This document shows, piece by piece, positions 21,238 to 31,600 of a stretch of DNA of 64,000 nt. The notes beneath the pieces are model-generated. The model had not been told where the DNA came from and did not search any database. It saw only the letters and a list, made by a program, of their open reading frames with translations. Where the stretch lies: NCBI GenBank assembly GCA_018806915.1, contig JAGKQI010000091.1, positions 1,674,001-1,738,000 of the forward strand, given 5' to 3'. This DNA is from Phytophthora colocasiae (Eukaryota > Oomycota > Peronosporomycetes > Peronosporales > Peronosporaceae). The stretch's first letter is position 1. The number at the start of each line of letters is the position of its first letter. The position numbers and the translations under genes were made by a program.

Positions 21238-21795
21238 ATGTCCGAGAAACGAGGAGCGAACTACAGCGCTGCAGAGGACAAGGCTCTGTGTGAGGCATGG
21301 CTGAATGGTAGCTGTGATCCCGCAACGGAGACCAATCAGACCTGAGACGACATGTATCACAAGGTGAGAAAGATGTACGAAGAAATCCTAGGGACTCCTA
21401 CTACGAAAAATCCTGGCTCGCTCCAGTCGCGCTTCCAGTCAATTTCGCGGTCTGTGTCGAAGTTTGTCGGTTGCTTTAAGCAGGTGGAACGGCTGGATGT
21501 TAGTGGTAGATCTCCTACGGACGTCATTCATCAAGCTGTACAGCTGTACGAAGATGAGAACGAAGGATTTCCGGTTCTTGCAGTGCTGGAGCATCTGGAA
21601 AGACTCGCCAAAGTGGGGTGCGTGGCGAGACGGAAATGCCAAGAAGGCCTCTCTCAGGAAGCGGCCGGCAACTGAATGCTTGGCTGACCTGCACTCTGTT
21701 GGCGGTATCGGGGATAGTGTATCCGAAGGTGCATCAACAACAGAAACAGAAGGAGAAGATGAGCGCCCTGTCGGTAAGCAGCGTGCTAAATGCCG
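21238..21795 (+). pseudogene. SANT/NAM-type DNA-binding protein remnant (unit 1)
   Basis: From the ATG at 21238 the frame reads NYSAAEDKALCEAWLNGSCDP, the start of the trihelix/SANT-like domain often found in transposon-associated and NAM-related proteins. An in-frame TGA at 21343-21345 follows, then the same frame continues with MYHKVRKMYEEILG and NPGSLQSRFQSISRSVSKF. Relative to unit 2, an extra C near 21571 shifts the frame again. The open sequence stops where minus-strand Gypsy gag sequence begins, so the gene seems truncated by that element. It is disabled in both units by the shared TGA. Confidence 0.6.
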
Positions 21796-22743
21796 TAGTT
21801 TCTGCTATATCCAAGTTTTCATCAAGCGCGTCAGTTTCAGAGGTTTCGTCACCAGAGTTTTCAGAGTCTCTCGCGACATACGATTCATGCGCTTGGTCGA
21901 GGGATGTTGTTCGCGGAAGTCTCGAGGCTTGGTGGAGGTCATCTCTTGGTCCCCAGTTCACCATACATCTTCATCTTGCTGCAAGGCATACTCCAAGTCT
22001 GAAATCCGTCGAAATCTCTGACCTTGCAGGGAGGTTTTCAGACGCACGTCCTAGAGCTTTGTGATGAATCGTAGTACGCGCTTCTCCAGACGCTTGGACG
22101 ACTTTCTGAAATCAATGTGCGCTTTCCCAGAGGCGGAGTTGAGCCGGTAGAAGAATTCCAGTGGAGTTTCAGAGTCCTTCGTAGCCATCGTGAAATATGT
22201 CTCTGAGTACGACGACCGGGCTTTACAATAACGCTTCTTGGTCTCCGACGACAACTCCTTGGGGAGCTGGTTAAACCAGTCACGCGCAGACACAGGAAGT
22301 TTCAACTTGAGTTCCTGGGGGATGCGTGGCTTGATCGACCATCCTCCTTGAGACGCCATATTGGCGAATCGCTCCCACCAGTGGACGCGTTCCCTGAGTG
22401 TAGCTCTGGGATAAAACTATCCAAGGTTGTTGGAATTCATGAATGGTCTCAATGTGAGAAGCGTAGTTCCGGCTTGAGTTGGTGTCGCTGCCGTCAGATT
22501 CACCACTTCAACAAGCTCTGAGTCATCTGATGACGAGCTTTCAGAATCTGAACTCGAGTCATCAGAATCTCCACCAGAGTCAGGGGCTTTGCCACGACGC
22601 ATATCTCTGCGGGACACATTTCGATCTCCATCAGGTCGTCTGGCGTCCGATTTCCGCGGCGGATCTCGTCGTGGGGTCGATGCACGTCTGGTATCACCTT
22701 TTGCTTCCGTTATCGGAGCCACTTGAGTCACTTGGGTTGCCGT
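21796..22743 (-). mobile_element. Gypsy-1 gag, left fragment (unit 1)
   Basis: Minus-strand frames show a Ty3/Gypsy gag: a Ser/Asp-rich linker, FMNSNNLG, VHWWERFANMASQGGWSIKP, then the capsid segment ARDWFNQLPKELSSETKKRY. Stops and frame changes (at about 22417 and 22051) make it a pseudogene. Its right edge, 22736-22743 (gttgccgt), is the target-site duplication of the hAT element. The protein frame continues on the far side of the hAT at 33448, so this is the downstream part of one interrupted gag. Confidence 0.8.
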
Positions 22744-24087
22744 CAGGGGTTCCGAAAATACTATTTTTATTAAATACTTTTGTATTTTGGTTGAAAAATT
22801 ATTTTCGGCTTTGCTTTGAAATGCTAAAATATTTGTTTTTGTTACCTCTATCGCCAATAACCCTATCGGCGAGTCCGGTCCACTTGCGGTCTGGTTTTGG
22901 TTCGGTTTCACCAGCTGAAGCTCAATCACTGGTCCACAGGTCGCGCTCGTTTGACTGGAGCACGTGAACTTCTTTATAAGACAGTAAGCCTCTCACATCT
23001 GGGCATTTTCACTCTGTTCAGCACACTCACAGTCCTCTGTCTACTCCACGCACCACGATGCCTGCCAAAACTCCGCGAAGTGTTCCAAAGCCGCGCCGAA
23101 AGACCGCATCGTCGCCGTCTAGAAGCGCCGAAAAAGGCCAAGAAGGTCAATCAAGCAAAAAAGGTCGCACCACCCCGTTCACGTCGAAGCAGGTCTCGAC
23201 CTTCTACTTCAAGTGTGTGCTCGATGACAACGGAGAGCCTACTGCTCAGTTCGTGTGCCGCTGTGGCGTCCAGCGCCGAATGGAGCCCAACACTGGCTAC
23301 ACCAATCTGCTAGGCTACGTCTTCATGTGGCACACGAATTTCGTCGCGGAGATGACTAGCGCCAGTGCCAATACTGGCACGTTGGTTGGGTTCATCGACG
23401 ACAAGACCCACATCTTCTCCTGGATCGACATGGTGCTCTCCTGCAACCTGTCCTTCTCGTTCTGCGAGACGGAAGCGGCATCTAACTACGTAAAGATCGG
23501 CAGCCTTTCGACGGACAGCCTGGTCAAGTACATGAGCCTGCTGGTCCGTGAGGTTGAAACTGTGATCGGTAGTATCCTCCCAAAGTCGTTCGGTATCATT
23601 TTTGACGGGTGTACGTTCAGGTCAGAGCATTACGTCGCTGTCTTTGCGTCCTTTCGCCACGACGGCAAGGCGCAGAACATTCTGATCGCGATGGCCCCAA
23701 TTATCGACGATAACGTTGACGACCTTACTAGCAGGAGCCACGTCAAGTTTCTGGACACCATTCTCTCCTACTCCGGCCGTAGCAAAGCCAATATCGCCTA
23801 CATTGTCGGCGATATTTGCGCCGTGAACGGTGCTGTTGCCGACAAGCTGCAAGTTCCGATGGTGGGCTGCGCCAGCCACCGTCTGAACCTGGTAGTCAAT
23901 TTACTACTTGCTGGCGACGATGATCTACTTAATAAGGTGCAGAAGTTGATGTGCAAGATCAAGAATTCGCTTTTGGTGTCCGCAAAATTACGGTGAGTTG
24001 CGTTAATGGTTGTGTGTCTTCTGAAATCTAATAATTTGATTTTTGTGTGTTAGTCGAAAAACACACCTGCATCCTGTACTTAACCCT

Positions 24088-24210
24088 TCTGCGGTGCAGG
24101 GGTGCATCATGCGCTCTTTGGGTATGTTTCTCATTTAGGTACGAAAACAGACTGCTTGAAGGGCGCATAAAGGCCCTTTTAGAAAAAAACGTACTTTAAA
24201 GAACTCCCAG
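24088..24210. repeat. piggyBac left subterminal repeats (unit 1)
   Basis: Contains catcatgcgc at about 24105 and the imperfect palindrome aagggcgcataaaggccctt at about 24160. Counterparts at the right end are aaagggcgcttaaagtgccc at about 32523 and gcgcatgatg at about 32434. Inverted subterminal copies of this type are likely transposase-binding sites (inference). Confidence 0.55.
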
Positions 24211-24387
24211 AATTTCTGCCAATGACTGCATTTTGTTTTCTTACGGCTTCGGTATTTTATAAACTACGACCTTTTTTTTTCGATGCGCAGCATAATCATC
24301 CTGTCTGACCGTCTCTCTGCCGTTCATTTGCCCGCCAATAGAAAGGTAGGATATTTGCATGGATTTATTATCAAACATATTGGACTA

Positions 24388-26866
24388 ATGCGAACTACGT
24401 TCTCAGACGCAGAAGACAAGCTACTAGTGCAGATTGCTGCCCAATTCGAGGATGAAGGCCTGCGGGTTACATGGGCATATGTAGCCCGGCAGATGCATAG
24501 GACGCGGACGTCTAAGGAGCTCCGGCTTCGGATGGAAAGTCTCAAGCGCACCTACGGCAAGGTAGTAAGGGCCTTCCCGCGATGCTTCTTCGGAGAACAA
24601 CACACGCGTCCGCGCTACCGTCGTGTAGCTCCTTCCCGGTCGTTACTTGCAGGTGGACCAAGGGTTCATTCACGAGAGGTAGCTACAGCTGCCACCAGCC
24701 GTGGCATCGTTGCCGTCCAAGGTCAGTAAGAATGGTGTGATGCGGTGCTACGTGTACTTGACGTTGTTCGTGTATGTTCTATAGGTGACGAGCTACGAGA
24801 AGCAGTGGCAGAGCGTGGTACGGGAGGAGGTCGCCCAGGAGAAGATCACGCTGGCGTCATAGGCGCTGATGGTGCTGCCGCCGCTGAAGGTGTGCGATAA
24901 CCTGACGCGTGTGTCAACAGAGCTGCTGGCTGCTGACCTTTGTCTGTTTGTGTATGTTGTAGGTGGCGAGTCTCACAGAGGCGTCGTGAGGCTTCATGGC
25001 GCTGCACGAGCAGTCAGCATTGCCGCTGTCGGCCAAGGTGAATAGACTGGCGGTAAGTGGGGAGAGTACGCCCGGTCGCTAATGTTGTATGTGTGTGACC
25101 GCAGGTGGTGAGCGTGGCGGTGCAGTACAGCAGCGTCGTGGTGCAGAACAAGACACCGGCGTAGCCGTTGATACCAACGTCCAAGGTGCGTGATGAATGT
25201 GTACTGGACGACGGTGCACTAATTGCTGATGTTGTGTGCATACGTAAGGTGCAGGTGGTGAGCATCGAGAAGTAGGTGGACTACACCTCATCGATGCTGT
25301 GCAAGGTGTGTGAGGACTTTATGGAGGTGGTGCTTCCGATGGCTGATGCTGTTATGTGTTTTGTAGGAGTTGGACATCGGGACGATGCTGGCACAGCGGA
25401 CGCTGGTACTGTCGGTAGAGGTGAGAAAGAACTACGTGGACTGTGTGGATGCTGTGGTTGCTGACGTTATTTGCGTGCTGTGTATGTAGCTCACGAGCAT
25501 CGTGTAGGAGTTGCTGTTAGTGACGCCGCTGTCCGAGGTGAGGGAAGACGTGTTCTGAGGCGGACGTAGGATGCTGACGTTCTGCTATGTGATATGCAGT
25601 TTCTAAGCACCGTGGATCAGCAGCAGTAGATGCTGAGGGTGGTGTTACTGGCCCAGGTGAGCGGAAATTATATTATAGAGATGTTCTGTGTTGGTGACGT
25701 CGTTACGCCTGCTGTATAGTTACAAAACGTCGCGTGCGCGTGAGTTCTGCTAGTGGTGTTCGTGCGTCGAGACGTGGGCGTGCAACTACTGAACGTCCGA
25801 TTGGTGGACAATCTGCTCGTGGCAAACGTGCGCTTCGAAGTGCTAGTGATGGACGTGCTTCGGCCATCGGACGTGCTGCTGGTGATGACTTTGTTTCGAG
25901 TGGTGGGCAGGTTGGCAGTGGTGAACTTGCTCGTGGTGGACGTGCACTTCGAGGTGGCCGTCCAGCTGGTGATGACTTTGTTTCGAGTGGCGGGCAGGTT
26001 GGCAGCGATGAACTTGCTCGTGGTGGACGTACAGGTCGAGGTGGCCGTCCAGCTGATGATGGCCTTGCTTCGAGTGGGTTGGGTGGCACTAGTGGTGGAC
26101 GTACTGGTCAAAGCCCTCATGTATTAAATTCATCCAGTGATTCTGACGTACCCGGTAAGAATGCACATACCCTTGTATTACTGTCGGTTACTACTGATTC
26201 AGTGTCATTGTACATCAAGCACCAGCTCCATTATCCCGTGGTGACGCTGTGGTTGCCGCCGGGCTTATCTTTAGGGACATCACTCGCGGGGACGTGAGGC
26301 AAAAGCCTGGGAAGACCCAAGATAATGCCGGTGAAGTTCTTTCCTGGGGAGTTGTTCGCCTAATTCAGGCGATGAGTCCTGTTACCAATAGCGACATTTT
26401 CCTGGACGTCGGTGCAGGTGTTGGCAACGTCCTCGCTCAAGTAGCGATAGCGACATCGGCCCGGGCATGCGTTGGCATAGAGGTTCGTAGTGATCTTTGT
26501 CAACTTGCAGAGCGTTGCCTTCATCGGTTTGTTGGAAGATTTCCACACCTTGGCAAAGTGATGATCAAGGAAACAGACGTGCGGGATGTTTCATTTTCGA
26601 GCAACCCTGCTACACGTGATGCTACATTAATTTTCGCGAACATTTTTTTATTTGAAGAAGACGCGAAACTGGTGGTGGCCCGAGAGCTCGCAACTTTATC
26701 AAAAGCTCGCTTACTGGCGGCGACATCTCGATTCTGCCCAAGACATCGAAAGTCGTGCACAGAGCCGTTTTGCCTACGCTGGAGTATAGCAGATGAAATC
26801 TCTGTGAGATGTAGCTGGAAGGCTGATCGCGTTCCTGTGTATCTGTACATCAGCAATACTAAGTAG
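24388..26866 (+). CDS. Transposon-borne SANT / DOT1-like methyltransferase (unit 1)
   Basis: Ten-exon model: 24388-24721, 24785-24889, 24963-25037, 25105-25185, 25255-25305, 25367-25420, 25490-25537, 25600-25656, 25720-26154, 26220-26866. It gives 628 residues without a stop; every intron is GT-AG, about 61-73 bp, phase 1. Exon 1 encodes a SANT/Myb-like domain (FSDAEDKLLVQIAAQFEDEG, then KELRLRMESLKRTYG). Exons 2-8 give short Gly/Ala-rich units with a recurring HR motif. Exon 9 encodes 29-residue repeats (GDDFVSSGGQVGS type). Exon 10 is DOT1-like: FLDVGAGVGN (about 474-483, SAM-binding loop), GIEVR (499-503) and IFANIFLFEED (551-561), matching the DOT1 NNFxF region with Asn at 554. Predicted role: chromatin methylation, probably H3K79, at DNA sites chosen by the SANT domain. 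The last acceptor (ATCAAG) is the least certain splice site. Confidence 0.82.
24714..26098 (+). repeat. Inverted repeat, left arm (unit 1 piggyBac)
   Basis: About 1385 bp that recur almost exactly, inverted, at about 30130-31600. The arm begins at the last codons of exon 1 (gccgtccaagg) and ends in the repeat exon at gtggcactagtggtg. The right arm is about 87 bp longer because it holds one more copy of the 87-bp coding repeat. Confidence 0.9.
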
Positions 26867-26949
26867 TATCACAGTCCTGCCAACAATAACTACTCTCAAC
26901 CACTTTCAATTTAGACAATATTTTCACCAAACACATAGAAAAGTGAAGT

Positions 26950-27205
26950 GAAATACATGTAAACACCTGCACCAAAACTATAGTATACTCAAGTTACATG
27001 CAGGTAAACACATGCACTAAAAACATACTAAACTCAAGTTACATGCAGGTAAACACAAGCACTAAAAGCATACTAAACTCAAGTTACATGCAGGTTAACA
27101 CATGCACTAAAAACATACTAAACTCAAGTCACATACAGGTTAACACATGCACTAAAAGCATACTAAACTAAAGTTGAATGCAGGTAAACACCTGCACCAA
27201 ACAAA
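26950..27205. repeat. 45-bp minisatellite between convergent genes (unit 1)
   Basis: About five copies of a 45-bp unit containing acatgcaggtaaacacatgc and actaaaaacatactaaactc. It lies between the DOT1 stop (26866) and the transposase stop (27212), and is preserved in unit 2 at about 56971-57226. Confidence 0.85.
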
Positions 27206-30129
27206 CGTTACCTATATTTGAATTTGGCGTACTACAGGTGGTCTCGACTCGTGGTCGCCTGCTGCTGCTTTCAACATGGCAAGCTTGACATTCCCCTTGG
27301 CAGTAAACAAATTCTGCTGAAGATAGAACTGATGGAATTTTTCCCAGCATGTTGCAGTAGTGTTTGGGCACATCCACGGCTTGACAGGTACATCGTGCAG
27401 TTCTTGGCACAAGCACACGTCATGGGAATAGCAGTAGGTCGTAACCTCGGTGGGGTATCTGCCCTCCCATCTGCATACTATGCAGCGTCGACGTTTCCTT
27501 TGCTTTTTGTCATAAATTTGCCTTGACGATACTGACGTACACACCATCGTCGCACCTCTAACACGGTCATCGCTTGGTCGTGCCGGCGGCATGTTCATAA
27601 CTTCAATTTCGCCCCTTGTAGCACACGCACCAGTGTAAAGCATGCGCCCTTCACTTGGAGCATTTTTCCACTTTCCATTCAACAATTTCCCCACTAGCTC
27701 CATCATAAACGTTCGATGGGGGTCTCGGGTAGGCGGGGTGTCTGTTTTTACAAGACGTTGAGTGAGGTATGCGTTGGATCGCGCGACATCGATAAGTGCT
27801 AATGCCAGCTTTTTGTGCCAACGTCTGTAGGAGTGTCCGTCCGAAATCGAGAAGCGTCCTCTAGTTTGATCAAGTCTATCAACCCCTTGCATATTGGCGT
27901 TGTAGTGCGCAACACACACAGGCGACGAAAATTCCTTTCGTTCTTTGCCAATCACTCGAGCCACACTGGTAATGGCGGTCGAATCTGCATTGGAAATCAT
28001 GTTTACTACATTGCCATCACACCAGGATGCCGCTAACATACTGTGATCCCGAGCCACAGCCTGTCGGTAGTCTCCACGAATGCAATCATCTTTGGGCAGT
28101 ATTGAATGTGCAGGAAAGTGTTTGCTATTCGCACGAATTGTACCTCTCCCATAGAGACCTTTAAGCCGCAGTTCCTGTAGCAGCTGCACTGATGTATAGT
28201 AGTTGTCCATGTTCACAATTCGGTTCGTCCCAAAGAGAGGTCGGGTCACTTCAAGCACATGCTGCCGAATTTTCGATACAGCTTCGAACTCCTCCCTCAA
28301 ACTCTGGGCTTCCTCCAGCCCAACAACACCGTCTAAACGGTCTAAAATGTCACTTCGATTACAGTGAAGCTTGTAGTTCAGCGCTATCCACGTAGTAGAA
28401 CAGCACACCATATAAAGTCGGAAGTGATACTTGCTCGTTGGCTTGGTGGGGTTGTACACGATCATGTGTCGGCCTTGGCGAGTTCGGCACGCCACACTAG
28501 CCTCGTCCAAAGTAACATTGCGTCCGACATTAACGTACTGCCCCCCGGTGATCTTCAGTAGATTCAGAAGCGGCCTAATCCTTGCTGCAGCATCTTTCTC
28601 AAGAGTGGTTGGCGAAGAATTGAAGCTCAGGCAACGCCGAATGAGCTTGAATCGATACAGTGACATGATAGAATCTAGAGCGGTTGTAGATCCTCCAAAC
28701 ACTAAGTCTTCGGCTTGTTGACCCCAATAGTTTGCGTACTCCCCCTTATCATTCACGGCCATGAAGAACAAAATTCCGAGGAAAGTCATCAACTCGTCCA
28801 GCGTGAACGGGTTGCCAATGCGGATTTCCTTCAAAGTTGCGTAGTGATTCGTCTCATGTAATGTCTGGCGCCAGAAGAATAGTCGTATGTACGCGAAAAA
28901 GCTTAAACAGGCAGAGTGCTCGAAAAGGTACTTGTACTCAGGGCGGATGTGGGTCTCGGTTGTACCGTCAGCATGCGCATACAGGTAGGAGGGAGATTCA
29001 ACGTCTTCCCCGGGGACAAATCGCATGTTTCTAATCGCCTCCACCTCTGCTAGACTCGAGGGAAGAACGCTGCCAGGATCGAACGCTTCAATGGGGTCTT
29101 CCACTAGGTCGGAGGCTTCAGAGTCGATGTCAAGCTCCTCACCAGGGTCAGGCTCCACGAGAACACGCCAGTTAGGATTTTTCAACTGTGTAAGTGCAAT
29201 GTAATTCTTGATACCACGCTGTGCGACGCCAGCGTTGATGATCTCCAAGTTATTTTGAAATTGACTATCCAGCCATCGGATTTGAAAGAGAGTAGCGTTC
29301 TTCCCCTTCTTCACAGAACGGTAAATGCGGCCGACAATGTAGGACGTACCAATCGGTTTGTATGCCTTAGCCTTCATCCACGTTTCCTTGTCAGGTGTGA
29401 ACGCGACCAGTTTGTCAACGTAGTCATCTTGGAGTAGGATAGGCATGGATCGTGGTGTTGTTTTGGCCTCATTGGGTGATCGAGATGTTGGGGTGTTCGC
29501 ACGTGATGAAGCTGGAGCATGATTCATCGTGTCTGGACTACTAGCACCTCTGTTAATCGCATGTACTCCGGCACTATCATCTCCATCAGCCACTGATATA
29601 ATGTCGTTGTCACCAGTGTAACAGGTAGTGCCGATACTAATACTACCGTCACAAGATGATCGAGCACCGAGACACCGTGAGGAATCAACTTCACCAAGCG
29701 TGATGATATTGCCAGCGCACGCGGCATCACCACCGCTCGCAGAATCACCACCGCTCGCAGAATCACCACCGCTCGCAGAACCACCACCGCTTGAAACCCG
29801 CCCATCCATTACTGCCCCATCAGTATTAGATGTAGATTGGTTGCTAGCAGCCAAGTCAACACGCCCAACACTAACATCCCGCCCATCATGAATCGGACGA
29901 CCACCTCTAGTAGTGTCATCTCTAGCTGTACTCCCACCTCTAGAAGTGCGTGCATCTCCAGTAGTACACCCACCTCTAGACACACACTCATCTCTAGCCG
30001 TACACCCGTGTTTTGCTGTACGGTGCTCGCCAGTACCACACGCACAACGAACATGATGTCCACCACTAGTGCCACCCAAACCACTCGAAGTAAGTCCATC
30101 CCCGGTCGCACGACCACTGTCCAAAACAT

Positions 30130-31600
30130 CACCACTAATGCCACCCAACCCACTCGAAGCAAGGTCATCACCAGCTGAACGGCCACCTCGAAGTGCACGT
30201 CCACCACGAGCAAGTTCATCGCTGCCAATCTGCCCGCCACTCGAAACAAAGTCATCACCAGCTGGTCGGCCACCTCAAAGTGCACGTCCACCACGAGCAA
30301 GTTCATCGCTGCCAACCTGCCCGCCACTCGAAACAAAGTCATCACCAGCTGGACGGCCACTTCGAAGTGCACGTCCACAACGAGCAAGTTCATCGCTGCC
30401 AACCTGCCCACCACTCGAAACAAAGTCATCACCAGCAGCACGTCCGATGGCCGAAGCACGTCCATCACTAGCACTTCGAAGCGCACGTTTGCCACGAGCA
30501 GATTGTCCACCAATCGGACGTTCAGTAGTTGCACGCCCACGTCTCGACGCACGAAAACCACTAGCAGAACTCACGCGCACGCGACGTTTTGTAACTATAC
30601 AGCAGGCGTAACGACGTCACCAACACAGAACATCTCTATAATATAATTTCCGCTCACCTGGGCCAGTAACACCACCCTCAGCATCTACTGCTGCTGATCC
30701 ACGGTGCTTAGAAACTGCATATCACATAGCAGAACGTCAGCATCCTGCGTCCGCCTCAGAACACGTCTTCCCTCACCTCGGACAGCGGCGTCACTAACAG
30801 CAACTCCTACACGATGCTCGTGAGCTACATACACAGCACGCAAATAACGTCAGCAACCACAGCATCCACACAGTCCACGTAGTTCTTTCTCACCTCTACC
30901 GACAGTACCAGCGTCCGCTGTGCCAGCATCGTCCCGATGTCCAACTCCTACAAAACACATAACAGCATCAGCCATCGGAAGCACCACCTCCATAAAGTCC
31001 TCACACACCTTGCACAGCATCGATGAGGTGTAGTCCACCTACTTCTCGATGCTCACCACCTGCACCTTACGTATGCACACAACATCAGCAATTAGTGCAC
31101 CGTCGTCCAGTACACATTCATCACGCACCTTGGACGTTGGTATCAACGGCTACGCCGGTGTCTTGTTCTGCACCACGACGCTGCTGTACTGCACCGCCAC
31201 GCTCACCACCTGCGGTCACACACATACAACATTAGCGACCGGGCGTACTCTCCCCACTTACCGCCAGTCTATTCACCTTGGCCGACAGCGGCAATGCTGA
31301 CTGCTCGTGCAGCGCCATGAAGCCTCACGACGCCTCTGTGAGACTCGCCACCTACAACATACACAAACAGACAAAGGTCAGCAGCCAGCAGCTCTGTTGA
31401 CACACGCGTCAGGTTATCGCACACCTTCAGCGGCGGCAGCACCATCAGCGCCTATGACGCCAGCGTGATCTTCTCCTGGGCGACCTTTTTCCGTACAACG
31501 CTCTGCCACTGCTTCTCGTAGCTCCTCACCTATAGAACATACACGAACAACGTCAAGTACACGTAGCACCGCATCACACCATTCTTACTGACCTTGGACG
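30130..31600 (-). repeat. Inverted repeat, right arm (unit 1 piggyBac)
   Basis: Reverse complement of 24714-26098 with one extra 87-bp repeat. It holds exons 2-8 and the start of exon 9 of the transposase gene. Confidence 0.9.
30180..30450 (-). repeat. 87-bp coding repeats in transposase exon 9 (unit 1)
   Basis: Three full 87-bp units encode AGDDFVSSGGQVGSDELARG-type 29-residue repeats. The left arm has two. Being a multiple of three, copy changes keep the frame. One unit carries the CGA-to-TGA change at 30275-30277. Confidence 0.85.

Noticed and set aside
25668..26127. Long frames in several reading frames and both strands of the 87-bp repeats
   Set aside because: The repeat has no stop codon in most frames, so open frames are automatic; only the frame that joins the splice sites and the catalytic exons is supported.
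26990..27190. 45-bp tandem repeats as a CRISPR-like array
   Set aside because: Units are contiguous without unique spacers, and the genome is eukaryotic.
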